Below, piece by piece: positions 58,301-61,846 of a stretch of DNA of 64,000 nt. Made by a program: the position numbers and the translations under genes. The first letter of the stretch is position 1, and every line of letters starts with the position of its first letter. Source of the stretch: Dendrophyllia cribrosa (lineage: Eukaryota > Cnidaria > Anthozoa > Scleractinia > Dendrophylliidae); the NCBI GenBank assembly GCA_024195265.1, contig JAJLRJ010000004.1, positions 43,008,021 through 43,072,020 of the forward strand, read 5' to 3'. Below the pieces are notes generated by a model. That model did not search any database. It saw only the letters and a program-made list of their open reading frames with translations, and was not told where the DNA came from.

Positions 58301-61277
58301 TTGCATTGCTACGCTTTGTGATTGGCTAAAAAATCTCGCGCAACTTTGTCGACCAATCAGCAGTGAAACCAAAACCAATCGTGACTTGCTCGCACGCGTT
58401 TTCCCGCGCTTGGCGCCGGCTACATATATGTATTTGCTTCGAGTTCTGATTGGTTCATCAGATTGTCAGAAAAGTCCCGAGGAAGGGATGTATTTATTAG
58501 ATTAAAAACCAATGCGGGTTCTGCCCGATTCTTTGGTGATTCATAGTAACTGATCGAATCGCACGGCCTTGCGATGGCGATGTTTCATTCCGGGTTCTGT
58601 GATTGGTCAGACTAATTACTTTGGTTTTGGTTTTACGACACTCAATTGAAAATTGAAAACGTTTACGACACTCAATTGAAAACTGCTCTATTATGGGGTA
58701 CTAAAAGAAATGTCTGAAAACTATTTTTAGCCTGTAAACCCAATACCTCCAAAACGAGCCTGTTCACAGGCTAACTATTTTTAAAAGATTTAGGGCCTGT
58801 TTACATGGAGGGAGGGTGACCCGGGTAGCAGGGTCACCCTCCTAGCCGGGCTACCCTGGGAGGGCCAACTTTTCATACATTTCTTTACAAAGCACACTGA
58901 AGTGTTTACATGATAGACAGGGTCACCCGCCTACCCGGGTCACCCTGTCTGCTTGCCAGGGTAACCCTCCTAGGCGGGCTATCTTTTCTGCATGTAAACG
59001 GTCACCCCAGGGTCACCCTCCTAGGCGGGCTATTTCTTTTGACTTGAAATTACAAACTCGCCGCTATAGCCTTTCTTCTTGCTGCCATGTTTGTTAATAT
59101 GTCGTGCTTAAGGTTACAGTGTACCTTCAGATCGAAAATTTATTGAAATTTTTTTTTTGGCGTCAAAATAAAGTTTACAGAATGAACTTTCATCCAAAAA
59201 AAAATATCGAAAAATAGTGAAAATTGACGGAGAAATGACGGTATAACTTTTGTGGGCGGAGTTTGTTTATGAAGCGATATGTTTTTCTAAGCGCTGTTTT
59301 CACAAAGTTAATTTTTCGCTTGTAGGGGACACTTTAAAGAGCTACAACTCAAAGGGAATTTGTTCGATTTTCGTCAAATTTGGACACAAGCTAGGCTAAC
59401 ATATAATCAACAAACACATGTCGGCGAATTTCTTATTTCCGAAAACTTTTTCGTCAAGAGCCATTTCCGTGCGATCACTTCAATTTGTTTTCTCCCTTTT
59501 TCGAAAATATTCTGCAACTTTTCACTGCAATTGAATATGGGAAATCGCCGACACGTTTTTTTAGCGCTTCTTGTCCGGAAACCCGAGAACAAATCAAATT
59601 AGCAAAATACAATAATCGCTTTGAGTTATAGCGTTTTAAAGCTGATTCGGACGTTCGAATTTAGACGTCGTAAAAAAATCGACAATTCATTTTCTTACCA
59701 AATGGTTTCCATATTTAGATAGCCAGCTCTATAAGCTTTAATTTGATATCTGGGTTTAGGTATATTAAGTGTAATCTAAAGACGCTAGAGCTGTTATACT
59801 GGAGACACCCCCGAAGGTACACTGTAACCTTTAATAATAAAGCGTGCCGTTGCAATAAAACAAGTCCGCCAAAACATGACCCGCCAAAACAATTTCAGAG
59901 CCCGCCAAAAAAAAAAAAAAAAACTCACCTATATGATAGCCCGCCCTGGCGCCCTAGTAGCCCGCCCATGTAAAGGCGGGCTATGTGTTAGCCCGGCTGG
60001 GAGGGTGACCCTGGTACCCGGGTCACCCTCCCTCCATGTAAACAGGCCCTTATTCAAACGCGCGAATTTCTATGGACCCTATAAATGCGTACAATAATCG
60101 ACCCGCTGGCTTAGCATGAATTTTAAAATCCTTTTTCCAATTAAAATTGGATACTGTAGTTCGATTTATACAACTCATGATCAATTACAACTGAAATTTG
60201 TGTAAACCACACACGTCTTCTTCCTATTCATTTGCAGTTTTATCGTTTATTTGCTAAAATCGATTTTACGCGATTTTAAAATATGAAGAATTAAAGAAGT
60301 GTAACGGTGTTGTTGCGTGACAAACAGGATGCCCAATTTATTGGTCTGTAGATACATATTTCATCAAGCATCCCTTAAAATATGCTTGTTTACGAAGTGA
60401 TGTTTAGAGCATTGAAGTCCAAATCGTACTAACTCGTGCCTCTACTCACTAAACAATACCCTGATAGCATTTTTCAAACCTTGAGACCTGTGATTGATGC
60501 GGATGCCTCAAATTATTAAACGCTGCTGTGCAATACTGTCCACTGACTCTACTCAGGTACTCAGTTTGTTTTTAGAACCGTAATAAGATTATTCGTTAAT
60601 TTTGACTTTTCTGCTCCTAGCGATAAAAAGCTATTTTACACAATAAAATCCATGTATTTTCACGCAATCATCCGCCAAAAGGTGCGGGATTGCAGGCAGA
60701 AAATTAATTCACTGATGCCTTTATACTAATTTGCATGTCATGGAATAACAGTGTTGAGCCTATTGTACATGTCTCATGCCACGTTCTTTTAAGCACTAAA
60801 AAGCACTAAATTAATTTTCCGCTATCCCATCCGTTACCGAGTTTAGCTGACTAAAGCCTGTGAAGCCATAAGCAATAGCAAGCTCTGAACTCATTAACCT
60901 AGAGCTAGTTGCATAAAACTTAACGTCGGACGTATGAACTACTATTATAAAACGTCTGTCAGACGTTATAGTGAGTTTGACTGCGCTGCTGTGAACGTCC
61001 GCGTTAGCTGTTACGTCCGTCGATTGCTTGCAGCACTTACCTTCAATTACTTTGCAAGGTCCGGGAGAGTGATTTACGGTATGGGTGAAAAATCCGGCTA
61101 AAATCCTACAAAAGAATTAACGTTTTCAGATGCAAATTCGTTTGACTTCCACGCGGCCTTCCACCCATGCAAACTAAAAGAACAAAAATATCAGTCTTAC
61201 AGTATTTTTAACACATGGGAAAGTGAGATGGCGATTAGAACAAACACCACAAATTCAAAGAGCACTTGTCGAGCCAT
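31340..61277 (-). CDS. PON: Serum paraoxonase/arylesterase-like protein (7 exons)
   Basis: A Ca2+-dependent lactonase/arylesterase of the six-bladed propeller PON family. Exons (minus strand): 61201-61277, 61041-61105, 57725-57780, 56553-56877, 52414-52600, 51675-51756, 31340-31663. All introns are GT-AG, phases join, and 1,116 nt give 371 residues. The N-terminus has a hydrophobic anchor-like stretch (VVFVLIAISL), as in PONs. Family residues seen in order: GSED (Ca ligands), FNPHG and VVNH (the two His of the active site), VTND, HPNG and LVDN (further Ca ligands), and a YC-containing C-terminus. The short exons 1-3 and 6 were found by splice-phase fitting and are less certain than exons 4, 5 and 7. 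The last intron (31664-51674, 20,011 nt) contains the whole Polinton; without it and one target copy the intron would be 361 nt. Confidence 0.88.
31989..32061. repeat. Hairpin-forming terminal palindrome (left)
   Basis: 5' arm AGTAGTATA-A-GAGTTGGC-GGTA-C-CAGATCAGTTTTG pairs with the 3' arm through about 34 base pairs. There are only a 1-nt bulge, a 2-nt bulge and one mismatch. The mirror copy is at 51560-51632. Such ends could fold back during replication or mark the integrase binding site. This is inference. Confidence 0.85.
31989..32212. repeat. Polinton left TIR (~224 bp)
   Basis: Matches the inverted right TIR (51394-51632) through 'ctcggaaaaacaggaagt', with small indels in the inner part. 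The outer 73 bp (31989-32061) form an imperfect palindrome centred on TTTTGCAAAA. Confidence 0.93.
32231..32827 (-). CDS. Polinton-encoded 198-aa protein, unknown
   Basis: I do not recognise the family. The chosen start is ATG 32827 (MDKQRFIAF); the frame continues upstream only through a GTG. The protein is mostly helical by composition, with a Lys/Arg-rich middle (IKDSRKRIVYFSC) and no membrane segment. It is read outward toward the left TIR and ends about 20 bp from it. Its 5' coding part is duplicated, truncated, at 33145-33247, together with the control region. Gene position at the element edge, divergent from the VLTF3-like gene, suggests an early or regulatory role, but that is only positional. 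Confidence 0.65.
   Translation of the reverse strand: MDKQRFIAFRTDLAKLRDLVMGNQSPQYVENIFSELVKKYPELAADPEGLPNLKVGPCTASSQKKSDADIKDELLRSIDMTRFMDYTGIKVVLDNEETCLDSLRSLEVAIKDSRKRIVYFSCLQGQVLKRLQDITGKKMTAILKLTPYSQSQAYFLINFYELVQKYNKIMYSNLPLRFFKTNFKIIAGICDSEPELFM
32736..33440. repeat. Tandemly duplicated control block (two ~295-bp copies)
   Basis: Block A 32736-33028 and block B about 33145-33440 share the same order: start of the 198-aa gene, palindrome, 'tcaccttttatgaca', 'gcatttggattaaaaataac', palindrome, 'tattgtgaggaaatga'. Between them lies a fragment resembling the inner TIR ('ctcggaaaaaacaggggaag', about 33073). The duplication leaves a non-functional gene stub in block B. Confidence 0.9.
32888..33419. 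promoter_or_regulatory. Four copies of palindrome TTCCCACGCGTGGGAA
   Basis: Exact 16-bp palindromes at 32888-32903, 32993-33008, 33301-33316 and 33404-33419, each followed by TATTTATTGT. Spacing is 105 and 103 bp within blocks. Each half, CGTGGGAA, equals the consensus of the animal Notch effector CSL (RBPJ/Su(H)), and the core ACGCGT also resembles an MCB box. They lie between the divergent 198-aa and VLTF3-like genes, so they are probably regulatory sites or a replication/partition element. Confidence 0.8.
33569..34141 (+). CDS. VLTF3-like zinc-ribbon late transcription factor
   Basis: 190 aa. The N-terminal zinc-binding part has CDFC (near residue 19), CC and CLNCG. It is followed by Y-rich segments (YKIRRKSVYHRKYH) and a C-terminal helical module with INIDYILKQLFKML and the KSKRTLTCYKQYWDNI stretch. 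This layout (double Cys pair, 'Y-R-x-YH', 'IN-x-Y-x-L-x-x-L', 'K-x-x-x-x-W') is that of the viral late transcription factor 3 family, an NCLDV hallmark. It would direct transcription of late (structural) genes. A TFIIB-type zinc ribbon is the main alternative. The frame is intact, with a TATA-like 'tcatataatag' just before the ATG. Confidence 0.7.
   Translation: MNCDKIIQDELKAMGNFICDFCDVKFVEVDSSVRVVESCCSEQDINNTDGMSVCLNCGSVHGYNYVKEYVNFYESMYKIRRKSVYHRKYHIQNTINNICSQHKLQISINNRTKIMKIFEEIDKILPQINGNRKRMINIDYILKQLFKMLKLPIENDIPLSKSKRTLTCYKQYWDNILLLIGDQIQTIINK
34225..34713 (-). CDS. Two-transmembrane protein, 162 aa
   Basis: A helical N-terminus rich in Lys/Tyr/Phe precedes two adjacent hydrophobic helices (about residues 48-70 and 72-88, LSSVSLISIGTIAGSITL then IILGVISGSGLLI). 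A charged helical C-terminus follows. The arrangement resembles SLATT-like 2TM proteins. It could be a virion-membrane, entry or holin-like factor; I cannot assign it. Intact frame, TATATAATATAA directly before the ATG (minus strand), next to the PLA2-like small gene. Confidence 0.7.
   Translation of the reverse strand: MTETDIFNFNHIDKSISKEKLSEIKALYRFYHKRFWCYKKAFKYFKRLNLAINLSSVSLISIGTIAGSITLNPIILGVISGSGLLIKTYSEIKNYKRKIEMSKFAYTTYEKVLVDLRSFLRGMQFNHINFINNMRLLDETIIDLCTLDEKFEKQYDKKFTSE
34741..35142 (-). CDS. 133-aa protein, possible diverged phospholipase A2-like fold
   Basis: Intact. It contains GLIGPGSCTL followed 17 residues later by KHAIFHDAFGRFY. In parvoviral-type PLA2 domains a Ca-binding Y-x-G-P-G loop is followed at nearly the same spacing by the catalytic His-Asp dyad (HDxxY). 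Two Cys follow (YTYCC). The resemblance is short, so the call is tentative. A second, clearer PLA2 gene lies at 43220-43836. Its start is preceded by TATATATAA. It lies in the leftward cluster between the 2TM protein and the fibre. Confidence 0.45.
   Translation of the reverse strand: MSILAQSINFCNKFFTTQKNLHPNTKDEILKSALIYQFLYVNYLNKSISFNQILEKHSDIGLIGPGSCTLNTKYQFLIKHAIFHDAFGRFYNDYEKGPGYTYCCLSIPKKLKRSPIMGQISGLLYCLISNPKI
35175..37271 (-). CDS. Phage-like fibre / receptor-binding protein, 698 aa
   Basis: The longest intact frame of the element. It has at least five degenerate shaft repeats of the type 'hDMxxNKIxNLxxPxxxxDAvtkxyVD': near residues 40-66 (DMQNKKLVNLKEGGNDRDAI), 90-132, 190-220 (KKIINLDTDENNDLSAVNML), 282-312 (HHSITNLKDPQYGGEAATKT), 322-350 and about 568-582. 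These are the beta-strand repeats of trimeric tail fibres in phages and of fibre-like proteins in adintoviruses. The remaining C-terminal third is Ser/Thr/Ile-rich and probably beta-structured, a good candidate for the head/receptor-binding domain. It presumably decorates the penton vertices. Confidence 0.82.
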   Translation of the reverse strand: MGIFNNLKKFTNINISEYIRIISQKIQASSGLKLDPNNNYDMQNKKLVNLKEGGNDRDAITKHQLDVGLLTKPGKYEVLLLNGENHMTGDLNLRGNKLILPGEIDMDRKLITNMDTDENNDLSAVNMITLKNQVNNKANITDAYMKNKRIVLNDHLDANYHALLNVQAAGDNDAFPFYHGKTHFLNLEGENYDAKNKKIINLDTDENNDLSAVNMLTLKNYHPNAPSHTHEVTQDIDLKHLFNIVNSKQQSFDFYRTHYDHLPCYEDIRGIFLSRKEEFPMEVQLNMNHHSITNLKDPQYGGEAATKTYVDTHLNEKLDKTISSDLDMQSNKITNLATPKPNENGAAVNVSFFNSELNDSNSNMYTRITDDYKSYVNKSHISSSAKKDVFRYLMEDVNQSSSESNIVVNGIIDFVSSPHKINKKAYDLTLTIDKNDDFSSRIGFNALNLSQGEYTMVIEFFVPDKAHISSTTVSVVSTVINIGQQTTKIFNTEGYTKSIVHLHKWQVSPPEYIMIDLHGSITKGHTNKAHLIVYGVQGHISSVDSDVYDSIYTIENGKMTMETDIDLNGRNIIGLPIKKQKFIFLGNYMKNKNTNDIIFNGSSSFIALTNLKIVKLWLIILDDKPPEGYKKMVILIGNNSFGPQNWNKASNKIYYTFNIASSVINFNEDTVVRIKLISIDHITYAPYNCHISVLFEEF
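37290..37891 (-). pseudogene. Packaging ATPase (FtsK/HerA, A32-like), frameshifted
   Basis: Walker A GQSRCGKT (residues ~20-27) and Walker B KIVIFDDL (~95-102) are clear in the first frame (37891-37514). The rest of the protein, including the sensor-like SQSYYDIP and the C-terminus to a TAA at 37290, continues in the -1 frame after an A-rich stretch near 37550. About 200 aa in total, the usual Polinton ATPase size. It would translocate DNA into capsids. One missing base (a mutation, or a homopolymer miscall) explains the break. Confidence 0.9.
37941..38033. promoter_or_regulatory. Three ~31-bp tandem repeats between divergent genes
   Basis: Units starting 37941, 37972 and about 38003 share 'aaatataagtgttgttttca'-like sequence. 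The third is diverged. They fill the gap between the leftward ATPase and the rightward coiled-coil gene, so they are likely a bidirectional promoter or factor-binding array. Confidence 0.7.
38052..39152 (+). pseudogene. Conserved Polinton coiled-coil protein, multiply broken
   Basis: From ATG 38052 the first ~90 residues are charged and helical (ESKNEIKNKEGGRDIVMSDY, EKQKKTDEKQDQLIEQL). The original gene then appears to continue through frameshifts: the block 38640-38953 (NQYGGLLIDVSKLMNEM, SLINMLTKRYNP), a shift near 38945 into SRMIGSSVMYYQDPKQLADR, and a TGA at 39088-39090 before the likely natural end TAA at 39150-39152. It directly precedes the penton gene, as in related elements, so a virion-assembly role is plausible. 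I know no biochemical function. Confidence 0.65.
39157..39918 (+). CDS. Minor capsid (penton-like, single jelly-roll) protein
   Basis: 253 aa, intact. Beta-rich, beginning MDVNRVLVFKSID, with PGNFTTKF, YYMALDHLSM, TFPPGIYDYDDINQYI and the C-terminal 'MNYLWNKINTKVLSEVTFYI ... ISLTVVI' region. This is the pattern of the Polinton minor capsid/penton proteins that sit next to the major capsid gene. It would form the pentameric vertices to which the fibre attaches. The ATG is preceded by 'gcatataatata'. Confidence 0.85.
   Translation: MDVNRVLVFKSIDAKKQNQNNKPGNFTTKFIPELILDDNKQYYMALDHLSMTASWHNIRPEYYNNQLKISKNKGTSWQTITFPPGIYDYDDINQYIHNEIGKLMQKETYGIDILFDLTTYKVFIKLDENYWIDFKNSGNFADLLGFDKTGILKVSSYGPQFPNISNSIDNLYIRTSLLSNSIVSGRLSDVLFTFSTNTKTRSLPFEIQPMNYLWNKINTKVLSEVTFYITDDENREVDLNGIDISLTVVIKEA
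39941..40312 (+). CDS. Amphipathic-helix virion protein, 123 aa
   Basis: After a short polar N-terminus the segment GEGIFDVFKNVGSKIASKLA and following Lys/Ala repeats (residues ~17-75) form long amphipathic helices. The C-terminus is acidic. The GEGIFDVF-type start and location between penton and major capsid suggest a membrane-active or cement-like minor virion protein, comparable in position to adenovirus pVI. This is inference. 'cactatatag' lies just before the ATG. Confidence 0.65.
   Translation: MERRERDPDTGDYIIQGEGIFDVFKNVGSKIASKLASKTAKQLAKKGAEKLIEKGSEKIGEKTGQLIGDKIYNKFSDKTNEPKITNETKGDEIIKLLQKENEQQAQDTDKYQYIKDVYNDLLL
40341..41650 (+). CDS. Major capsid protein (double jelly-roll), C-terminal frameshift
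   Basis: Start ATG 40341 (MNGNFRSPEFVKRYEYAYYD). Residues follow the Polinton MCP pattern through GNTFIREIQVECNG, ENKISIPLNIYSYFAAFKKN, KFRLWCPKLIFNGSGMRQYL, FLWVNP and YRTLMSYSSAYNDFLSG. The frame stops at TGA 41577 after 412 residues. The usual C-terminal strand (NALVLHEKEIELYT ...) lies in the -1 frame to a TAA at 41648-41650. One base is therefore missing near 41575. The mature fold would be nearly complete even with the truncation. Forms the hexameric capsomers. Confidence 0.92.
41651..41739 (+). promoter_or_regulatory. AT-rich promoter region before the pX-like gene
   Basis: 'aattatataacatatattatatacaaaat' runs directly into the ATG at 41740. Tandem TATATA-like words resemble those before most right-arm genes. 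Confidence 0.5.
41740..42565 (+). pseudogene. pX-like core/membrane protein, multiply frameshifted
   Basis: The first frame (41740-42042) gives YYEYGVKLSQGQKQKLAKAY, two ~45-aa helical units with KTQINKIKKAIKNG, and YGGSLWSSLISLG. The Ala/Leu-rich hydrophobic stretch that should follow lies at 42018-42110 in the -1 frame. The C-terminal half (GGFLIPDSKIQQLIKYKHLL, LLNALTGKGL, GLLLGKNSPF, GIPILGDIL) lies in a third frame to TAA 42563-42565. A further pair of compensating indels seems to lie near 42280-42310. Adintovirus descriptions compare such proteins to adenovirus pX/core or membrane-lytic proteins. The frame is open at the 3' end, which overlaps the protease. Confidence 0.75.
42484..42511 (+). 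promoter_or_regulatory. Candidate -1 frameshift signal (A AAA AAG + hairpin)
   Basis: Heptamer A AAA AAG at 42484-42490 is in the reading phase of the pX-like frame. It is followed after a 7-nt spacer by GCCTA-TTAC-TAGGC (42498-42511), a 5-bp hairpin. Slipping back one base enters the protease frame, which has no ATG. Confidence 0.5.
42491..43027 (+). pseudogene. Adenain-like cysteine protease, no ATG, one frameshift
   Basis: Maturation protease of the capsid precursor proteins. Catalytic His in GPGTHWVAHY, the acidic residue in YYFDSF, and the Cys in RCGYYCLYFL fit the His-Asp/Glu-Cys triad of the C5 (adenain) family. The N-terminal part (PLSNIDLLKWIKYLKI, CIINLDDKIGPG) is in one frame. After about 42855 the Cys-containing half moves to another, so the gene is broken. 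In the N-terminal frame no ATG occurs from the stop at 42382-42384 until after the catalytic His. The frame is -1 relative to the overlapping pX-like gene, so either ribosomal frameshifting or a lost start is implied. Confidence 0.85.
43041..43205 (+). CDS. 54-aa zinc-ribbon microprotein
   Basis: Intact small gene from ATG 43041 (MVKSYCVKQKKQTESVPG...) to TAA 43203-43205. A single CxxC pair (QCSECGATKTRF) follows a basic stretch, resembling the short single-knuckle DUF5679-type proteins of dsDNA viruses. It lies between the protease and PLA2 genes in the late cluster, with 'attatattataa' before its ATG. It probably binds nucleic acid or a capsid protein. Function unknown. Confidence 0.7.
   Translation: MVKSYCVKQKKQTESVPGTEKYVKTKNNRLMLKSQCSECGATKTRFVSNKKKLN
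43220..43836 (+). pseudogene. Parvovirus-type phospholipase A2 protein, frameshifted
   Basis: The N-terminal ~70 residues (Gly/Ala/Lys-rich amphipathic, GSHSLGEIAAKSALKGLYNL) are in one frame. Between about 43411 and 43440 the frame moves -1, after which the PLA2 domain is uninterrupted: Ca loop HKYTGPYNDLE, catalytic AMQHDVDY, CKDDRKCKNRADRKM, and a basic C-terminus KQKRKPKNGKRR. Such VP1u-like PLA2 domains release virions from endosomes in parvoviruses, and Polintons carry homologues. The 3' end overlaps the integrase frame and contains A AAA AAC in phase. Confidence 0.85.
43815..43857 (+). promoter_or_regulatory. Candidate -1 frameshift signal (A AAA AAC + hairpin)
   Basis: A AAA AAC occupies 43815-43821 exactly in the phase of the PLA2 frame (..CCA AAA AAC..), 12 nt before its stop. 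GTTGAG (43832-43837) can pair with CTCAAC (43852-43857). A one-base backward slip continues into integrase, which lacks its own ATG. Confidence 0.55.
43833..44780 (+). CDS. Polinton integrase (DDE, retroviral-type) with chromodomain
   Basis: About 315 residues, uninterrupted. Catalytic core: D in WSADLVEMQKFS, D in FIWVDQGSEFY, and E in KAVVIERLNRTLKSKM, the D,D-35-E arrangement. It is followed by a linker with KPKFKVGDKVRISKYKR and a C-terminal chromodomain-like segment (KKKQALVSWSGYPKEFDSWV). It would cut and join the TIR ends with 6-bp staggered target sites. No ATG precedes the core. The first codon listed is TTG, and the open frame begins at 43800 inside the PLA2 gene in the -1 phase. 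Translation by frameshift from PLA2, a non-AUG start, or a lost start are the options. Confidence 0.95.
   Translation: MSKNDWAQQLADELHKPIKRKFKTRRVIVNGIDDIWSADLVEMQKFSKWNKGYRYLLNIIDVFSKFAWSIPIKNKTGNTITESFDDVIKKSKRKPKFIWVDQGSEFYNKTFKDWLKKNNIEMYSTFNEGKAVVIERLNRTLKSKMWKQFTAQNTTQYLDMLPKLLNEYNSTKHSSIKMKPIEASMKKNEGTVYFNLYDMELLSYKPKFKVGDKVRISKYKRKTFDKGYTPNWTEEIFIVDKIQYTNPITYKLKDLNDELIEGSFYQPELLKAKQDVFRIDKVIKRDYKKKQALVSWSGYPKEFDSWVPLSDVKNI
44795..45181 (+). CDS. Coiled-coil protein, 128 aa, unknown
   Basis: Intact. Residues ~5-60 form a strongly charged helix (IHECEDEKDNLHDKIYDNER, QYKKKLLKLYHKKI) likely to coil. The C-terminal part is polar (KVDNVKYLKRENNIFTPVIT). 'tttatatatatc' is directly before the ATG. 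It sits between integrase and the AT-hook/zinc-finger gene. I do not recognise a family. Confidence 0.65.
   Translation: MSGIEKYIKKINFQIHECEDEKDNLHDKIYDNERRLDLLQYKKKLLKLYHKKIHEMDEDITLKQLLNIICNEIENNRYDDECNVLKQTKVDNVKYLKRENNIFTPVITTSNANFERLRDIHLINETWL
45182..45387 (+). promoter_or_regulatory. Intergenic promoter with shared AAACTATTTAAAA motif
   Basis: 'gaaactatttaaaataatat' followed by 'ctatag' (45349-45374) is repeated before the polymerase gene ('aaaactatttaaaagattat' plus 'ctatag', 45726-45751), in each case about 15 bp upstream of the ATG-proximal TATATA. Probably a core promoter of early/replication genes. Confidence 0.55.
45388..45648 (+). CDS. AT-hook plus C2H2 zinc-finger protein, 86 aa
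   Basis: Residues 8-16 are a perfect AT-hook core (RGRGRPK). Residues ~33-60 form a single zinc finger (WYCNVCKNDKNYTLAGKWCH ... KTKKH, two Cys and two His). Both bind DNA, so this is a likely transcription or replication accessory factor. Intact and immediately upstream of the polymerase gene. It shares the AAACTATTTAAAA promoter motif with it. Confidence 0.75.
   Translation: MENQNVKRGRGRPKVFTTEELKKHKTLCMLNKEWYCNVCKNDKNYTLAGKWCHLKTKKHMKNVNVNNIMQRIINITQKNNPNYTQN
45726..45764 (+). promoter_or_regulatory. Polymerase promoter, AAACTATTTAAAA...CTATAG...TATATA
   Basis: Second copy of the motif at 45349-45374. A similar 'ttttaaaaatattatctcat' lies just before the VLTF3-like gene (33535). Inferred from repetition and position. 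Confidence 0.5.
45981..46085 (+). repeat. Four 27-bp coding repeats (PVPAPR units)
   Basis: 'ccagtgccagcacctagaac' plus 'tattaaa' repeats nearly identically four times, encoding KPVPAPRTI units in the N-terminal part of the polymerase gene. Flexible proline linker, or a docking motif for SH3-like or host proteins. Confidence 0.85.
48341..48454 (+). other. Exon-like segment ending in a splice donor inside the TE
   Basis: Within the 1.7-kb element a clean GC-rich reading (ATG at 48366: MFGGKYLDVLFPGPTSDSKV...) runs up to 'AAAAC|GTGAGTATAT' (donor at about 48443). It looks like a captured host first exon, but no homology was recognised. Confidence 0.35.
49653..49819 (-). other. Exon-like ORF captured in the TE, minus strand
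   Basis: From ATG 49819 (minus) the frame reads MCSLNEVREMLLISRVKKII ... DSYDCFDFDVLEDD with host-like codon use, then runs into the inverted 'cgtacgggagt' repeat. The preceding GC-rich leader resembles a 5' UTR. Possibly a host exon picked up by the TIR element (Pack-type capture). Identity unknown. Confidence 0.4.
51259..51393. other. Short non-coding segment between polymerase and right TIR
   Basis: AT-rich, 135 bp; no ORF or motif beyond 'tgagaatcaaaag' next to the inner TIR edge. Confidence 0.5.
51394..51632. repeat. Polinton right TIR (~239 bp)
   Basis: Inverse of 31989-32212, with about 15 extra bases in the inner part. Its outer 73 bp (51560-51632) are the mirror hairpin palindrome. 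CAAATG follows at 51633-51638. Confidence 0.93.
51975..52262 (+). repeat. SINE copy (family 1) in a PON intron
   Basis: Most complete copy here: tRNA-like head with A-box-like 'tagtgtagagcgttggttag' and B-box-like 'ggtagttcgaggcc', then the body shared with 24716-24965 ending 'cctttacc'. Lies in PON intron 5, same strand as the Polinton late genes. Confidence 0.75.
53350..55430 (-). repeat. tRNA-derived SINE (family of 7905-8175) split by a TTAA element
   Basis: 'gctaacggtaacgcaatattgcgg' (53393) and, after the insert, 'gtaacgacttttgacgaacgcaaaaa' plus a minus-strand B-box-like 'GAGTTCGATTCTCG' (about 55356-55369) correspond to the continuous copy at 7905-8175. The 53435-55265 element therefore landed inside a SINE. 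Confidence 0.65.
53435..55265. mobile_element. TTAA-flanked non-autonomous element, 1,831 bp
   Basis: TIR AGTGCCTATGAAATGAATTT / inverse ...AATTTCATTTCATAGGCACT, with TTAA at 53431-53434 and 55266-55269, as in piggyBac insertions. About 1.3 kb of its left part recurs at 62625-64000. No transposase or long ORF. The interior is moderately GC-rich with 'gaacgtgaacg' and 'ggcggcttgct' repeats. Lies in PON intron 4. Confidence 0.85.
55476..55992. mobile_element. TIR MITE with GGGCCCGATTATATGAGC ends
   Basis: Inverted ends GGGCCCGATTATATGAGC / GCTCATATAATCGGGCTC, flanked by TGA (55473-55475, 55993-55995). The interior repeats 'agccgggctggcccggt' words in both orientations. 517 bp; no ORF. PON intron 4. 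Confidence 0.7.
56178..56325. mobile_element. Short MITE, GGTTTTCACTCACGTGAC ends
   Basis: 'ggttttcactcacgtgacc' at the left and inverted 'gtgacgtaacgtgaaaacc' at the right; 'catggcggccatgttg' / 'caacatggccgccgtg' are the inner inverted words. PON intron 4. Confidence 0.65.
56990..57265 (+). repeat. Interspersed repeat, inverted partner of 29802-30044
   Basis: See 29802-30044. Contains a G-rich run followed by the conserved 'aactgagcttcgagaaaagtgg' core. Lies in PON intron 3. The rest of the intron to 57724 is unclassified. Confidence 0.7.
58126..58159 (+). ncRNA. Candidate minimal hammerhead ribozyme motif
   Basis: CTGACGA (58129-58135), a 4-bp stem II GGGC-TAGC-GCTC (58137-58148), GAAA (58149-58152), then ACGTC. 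This gives the core CUGANGA...GAAA, a 2-bp palindromic stem III (ACGT) and a GUC cleavage triplet. The outer GCT/AGC can form the start of stem I. Very short stem III types act as dimers in retrozymes and satellites. Could also be coincidence within a dispersed repeat. Confidence 0.4.
58250..58690. mobile_element. MITE, TAGAGC..TTTTCAATTGAG family (second copy)
   Basis: Left TAGAGCGCTTTTCAATTGAG and right ...CTCAATTGAAAACTGCTCTA. 'cgacactcaattgaaaa' is duplicated at the right end. Same family as 14667-14952. PON intron 2. Confidence 0.75.
58793..60049. mobile_element. Harbinger-like TIR element with nested insertion, 1,257 bp
   Basis: Ends GGGCCTGTTTACATGGAGGG and its inverse, TTA on both sides (58790-58792, 60050-60052), the PIF/Harbinger target. 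The subterminal regions repeat 'gggtcaccct' many times in both directions. A 720-bp element (59111-59830) is nested inside. PON intron 2. Confidence 0.8.
59111..59830. mobile_element. Nested TIR element, AGGTTACAGTGTACCTTC ends, TTA duplication
   Basis: AGGTTACAGTGTACCTTC at the left and its inverse GAAGGTACACTGTAACCT at the right, with TTA at 59108-59110 and 59831-59833. The arms also contain inverted 'gagctacaactcaaa' / 'tttgagttatagc' words. No transposase. Younger than the surrounding 58793-60049 element. Confidence 0.8.
60053..61040. other. PON intron 2, unclassified part
   Basis: No gene, tRNA or clear TIR pair recognised. A short inverted pair 'acgtcggacgt' / 'gtctgtcagacgttat' lies near 60920-60970. 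Confidence 0.4.
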
Positions 61278-61554
61278 GGATGCTGATTGAAATTTTGTTC
61301 CAATCGACAGATGTTGTCAGCCGGTCACTGGCAAACTGAATAATTATTCGATTGGCTTGCGTGACATACTAGAAACAATACAATACATGTACGTTTCGCA
61401 GCCATGCCACGCGCCAGCCGTCAAATGGGTCGTCACGCAACGCTCCCCACATCAACCTTTGCCTTGCCTATGCATTTTGGGTCACGTGGTCCGAGTAATC
61501 AGCAGCGCGTCTCGGATATGTCACCGAAATAGACTTGCCAAGAAGTCGGTCGAG
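61278..61554. promoter_or_regulatory. Presumed PON 5' flank
   Basis: Immediately upstream of the PON start ATG (61277, minus strand). Contains two CCAAT-like words (minus strand 'gccaatcg', 'attggaac'). Promoter role inferred from position. Confidence 0.35.
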
Positions 61555-61846
61555 CCCGGGAGGGGGGGGGGGGGGGGGGATTCCTACATAAAAATGACGG
61601 GGGTGCTCGTCGGAAATTTTCGAAAAACGCCCAAAAAGGTACCAGAATCTCGTTTGATGGGCGTGGCTCAAAATAATTTTTACCCCTAAGAGGTACCAAT
61701 TCTCAAACAACACATGTCATATTCTGTCATATTTTTTTCGGCTCATACCCTAAAAGGTACCGCGATAATTCTAATGGTGGTCATTTTAGATTTTAGTACC
61801 CTAAGCGGTACCAAACCCCCCCCCCCCCCCCCCCCCCCCCCGGGCG
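61555..61846. mobile_element. Short element bounded by CCCGGG and poly-G/poly-C
   Basis: Left 'cccgggaggggggg', right 'ccccccccccgggcgg'; the interior repeats 'aaaggtacc'. It resembles the 4757-5170 element type. Target duplication not seen. Confidence 0.5.
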
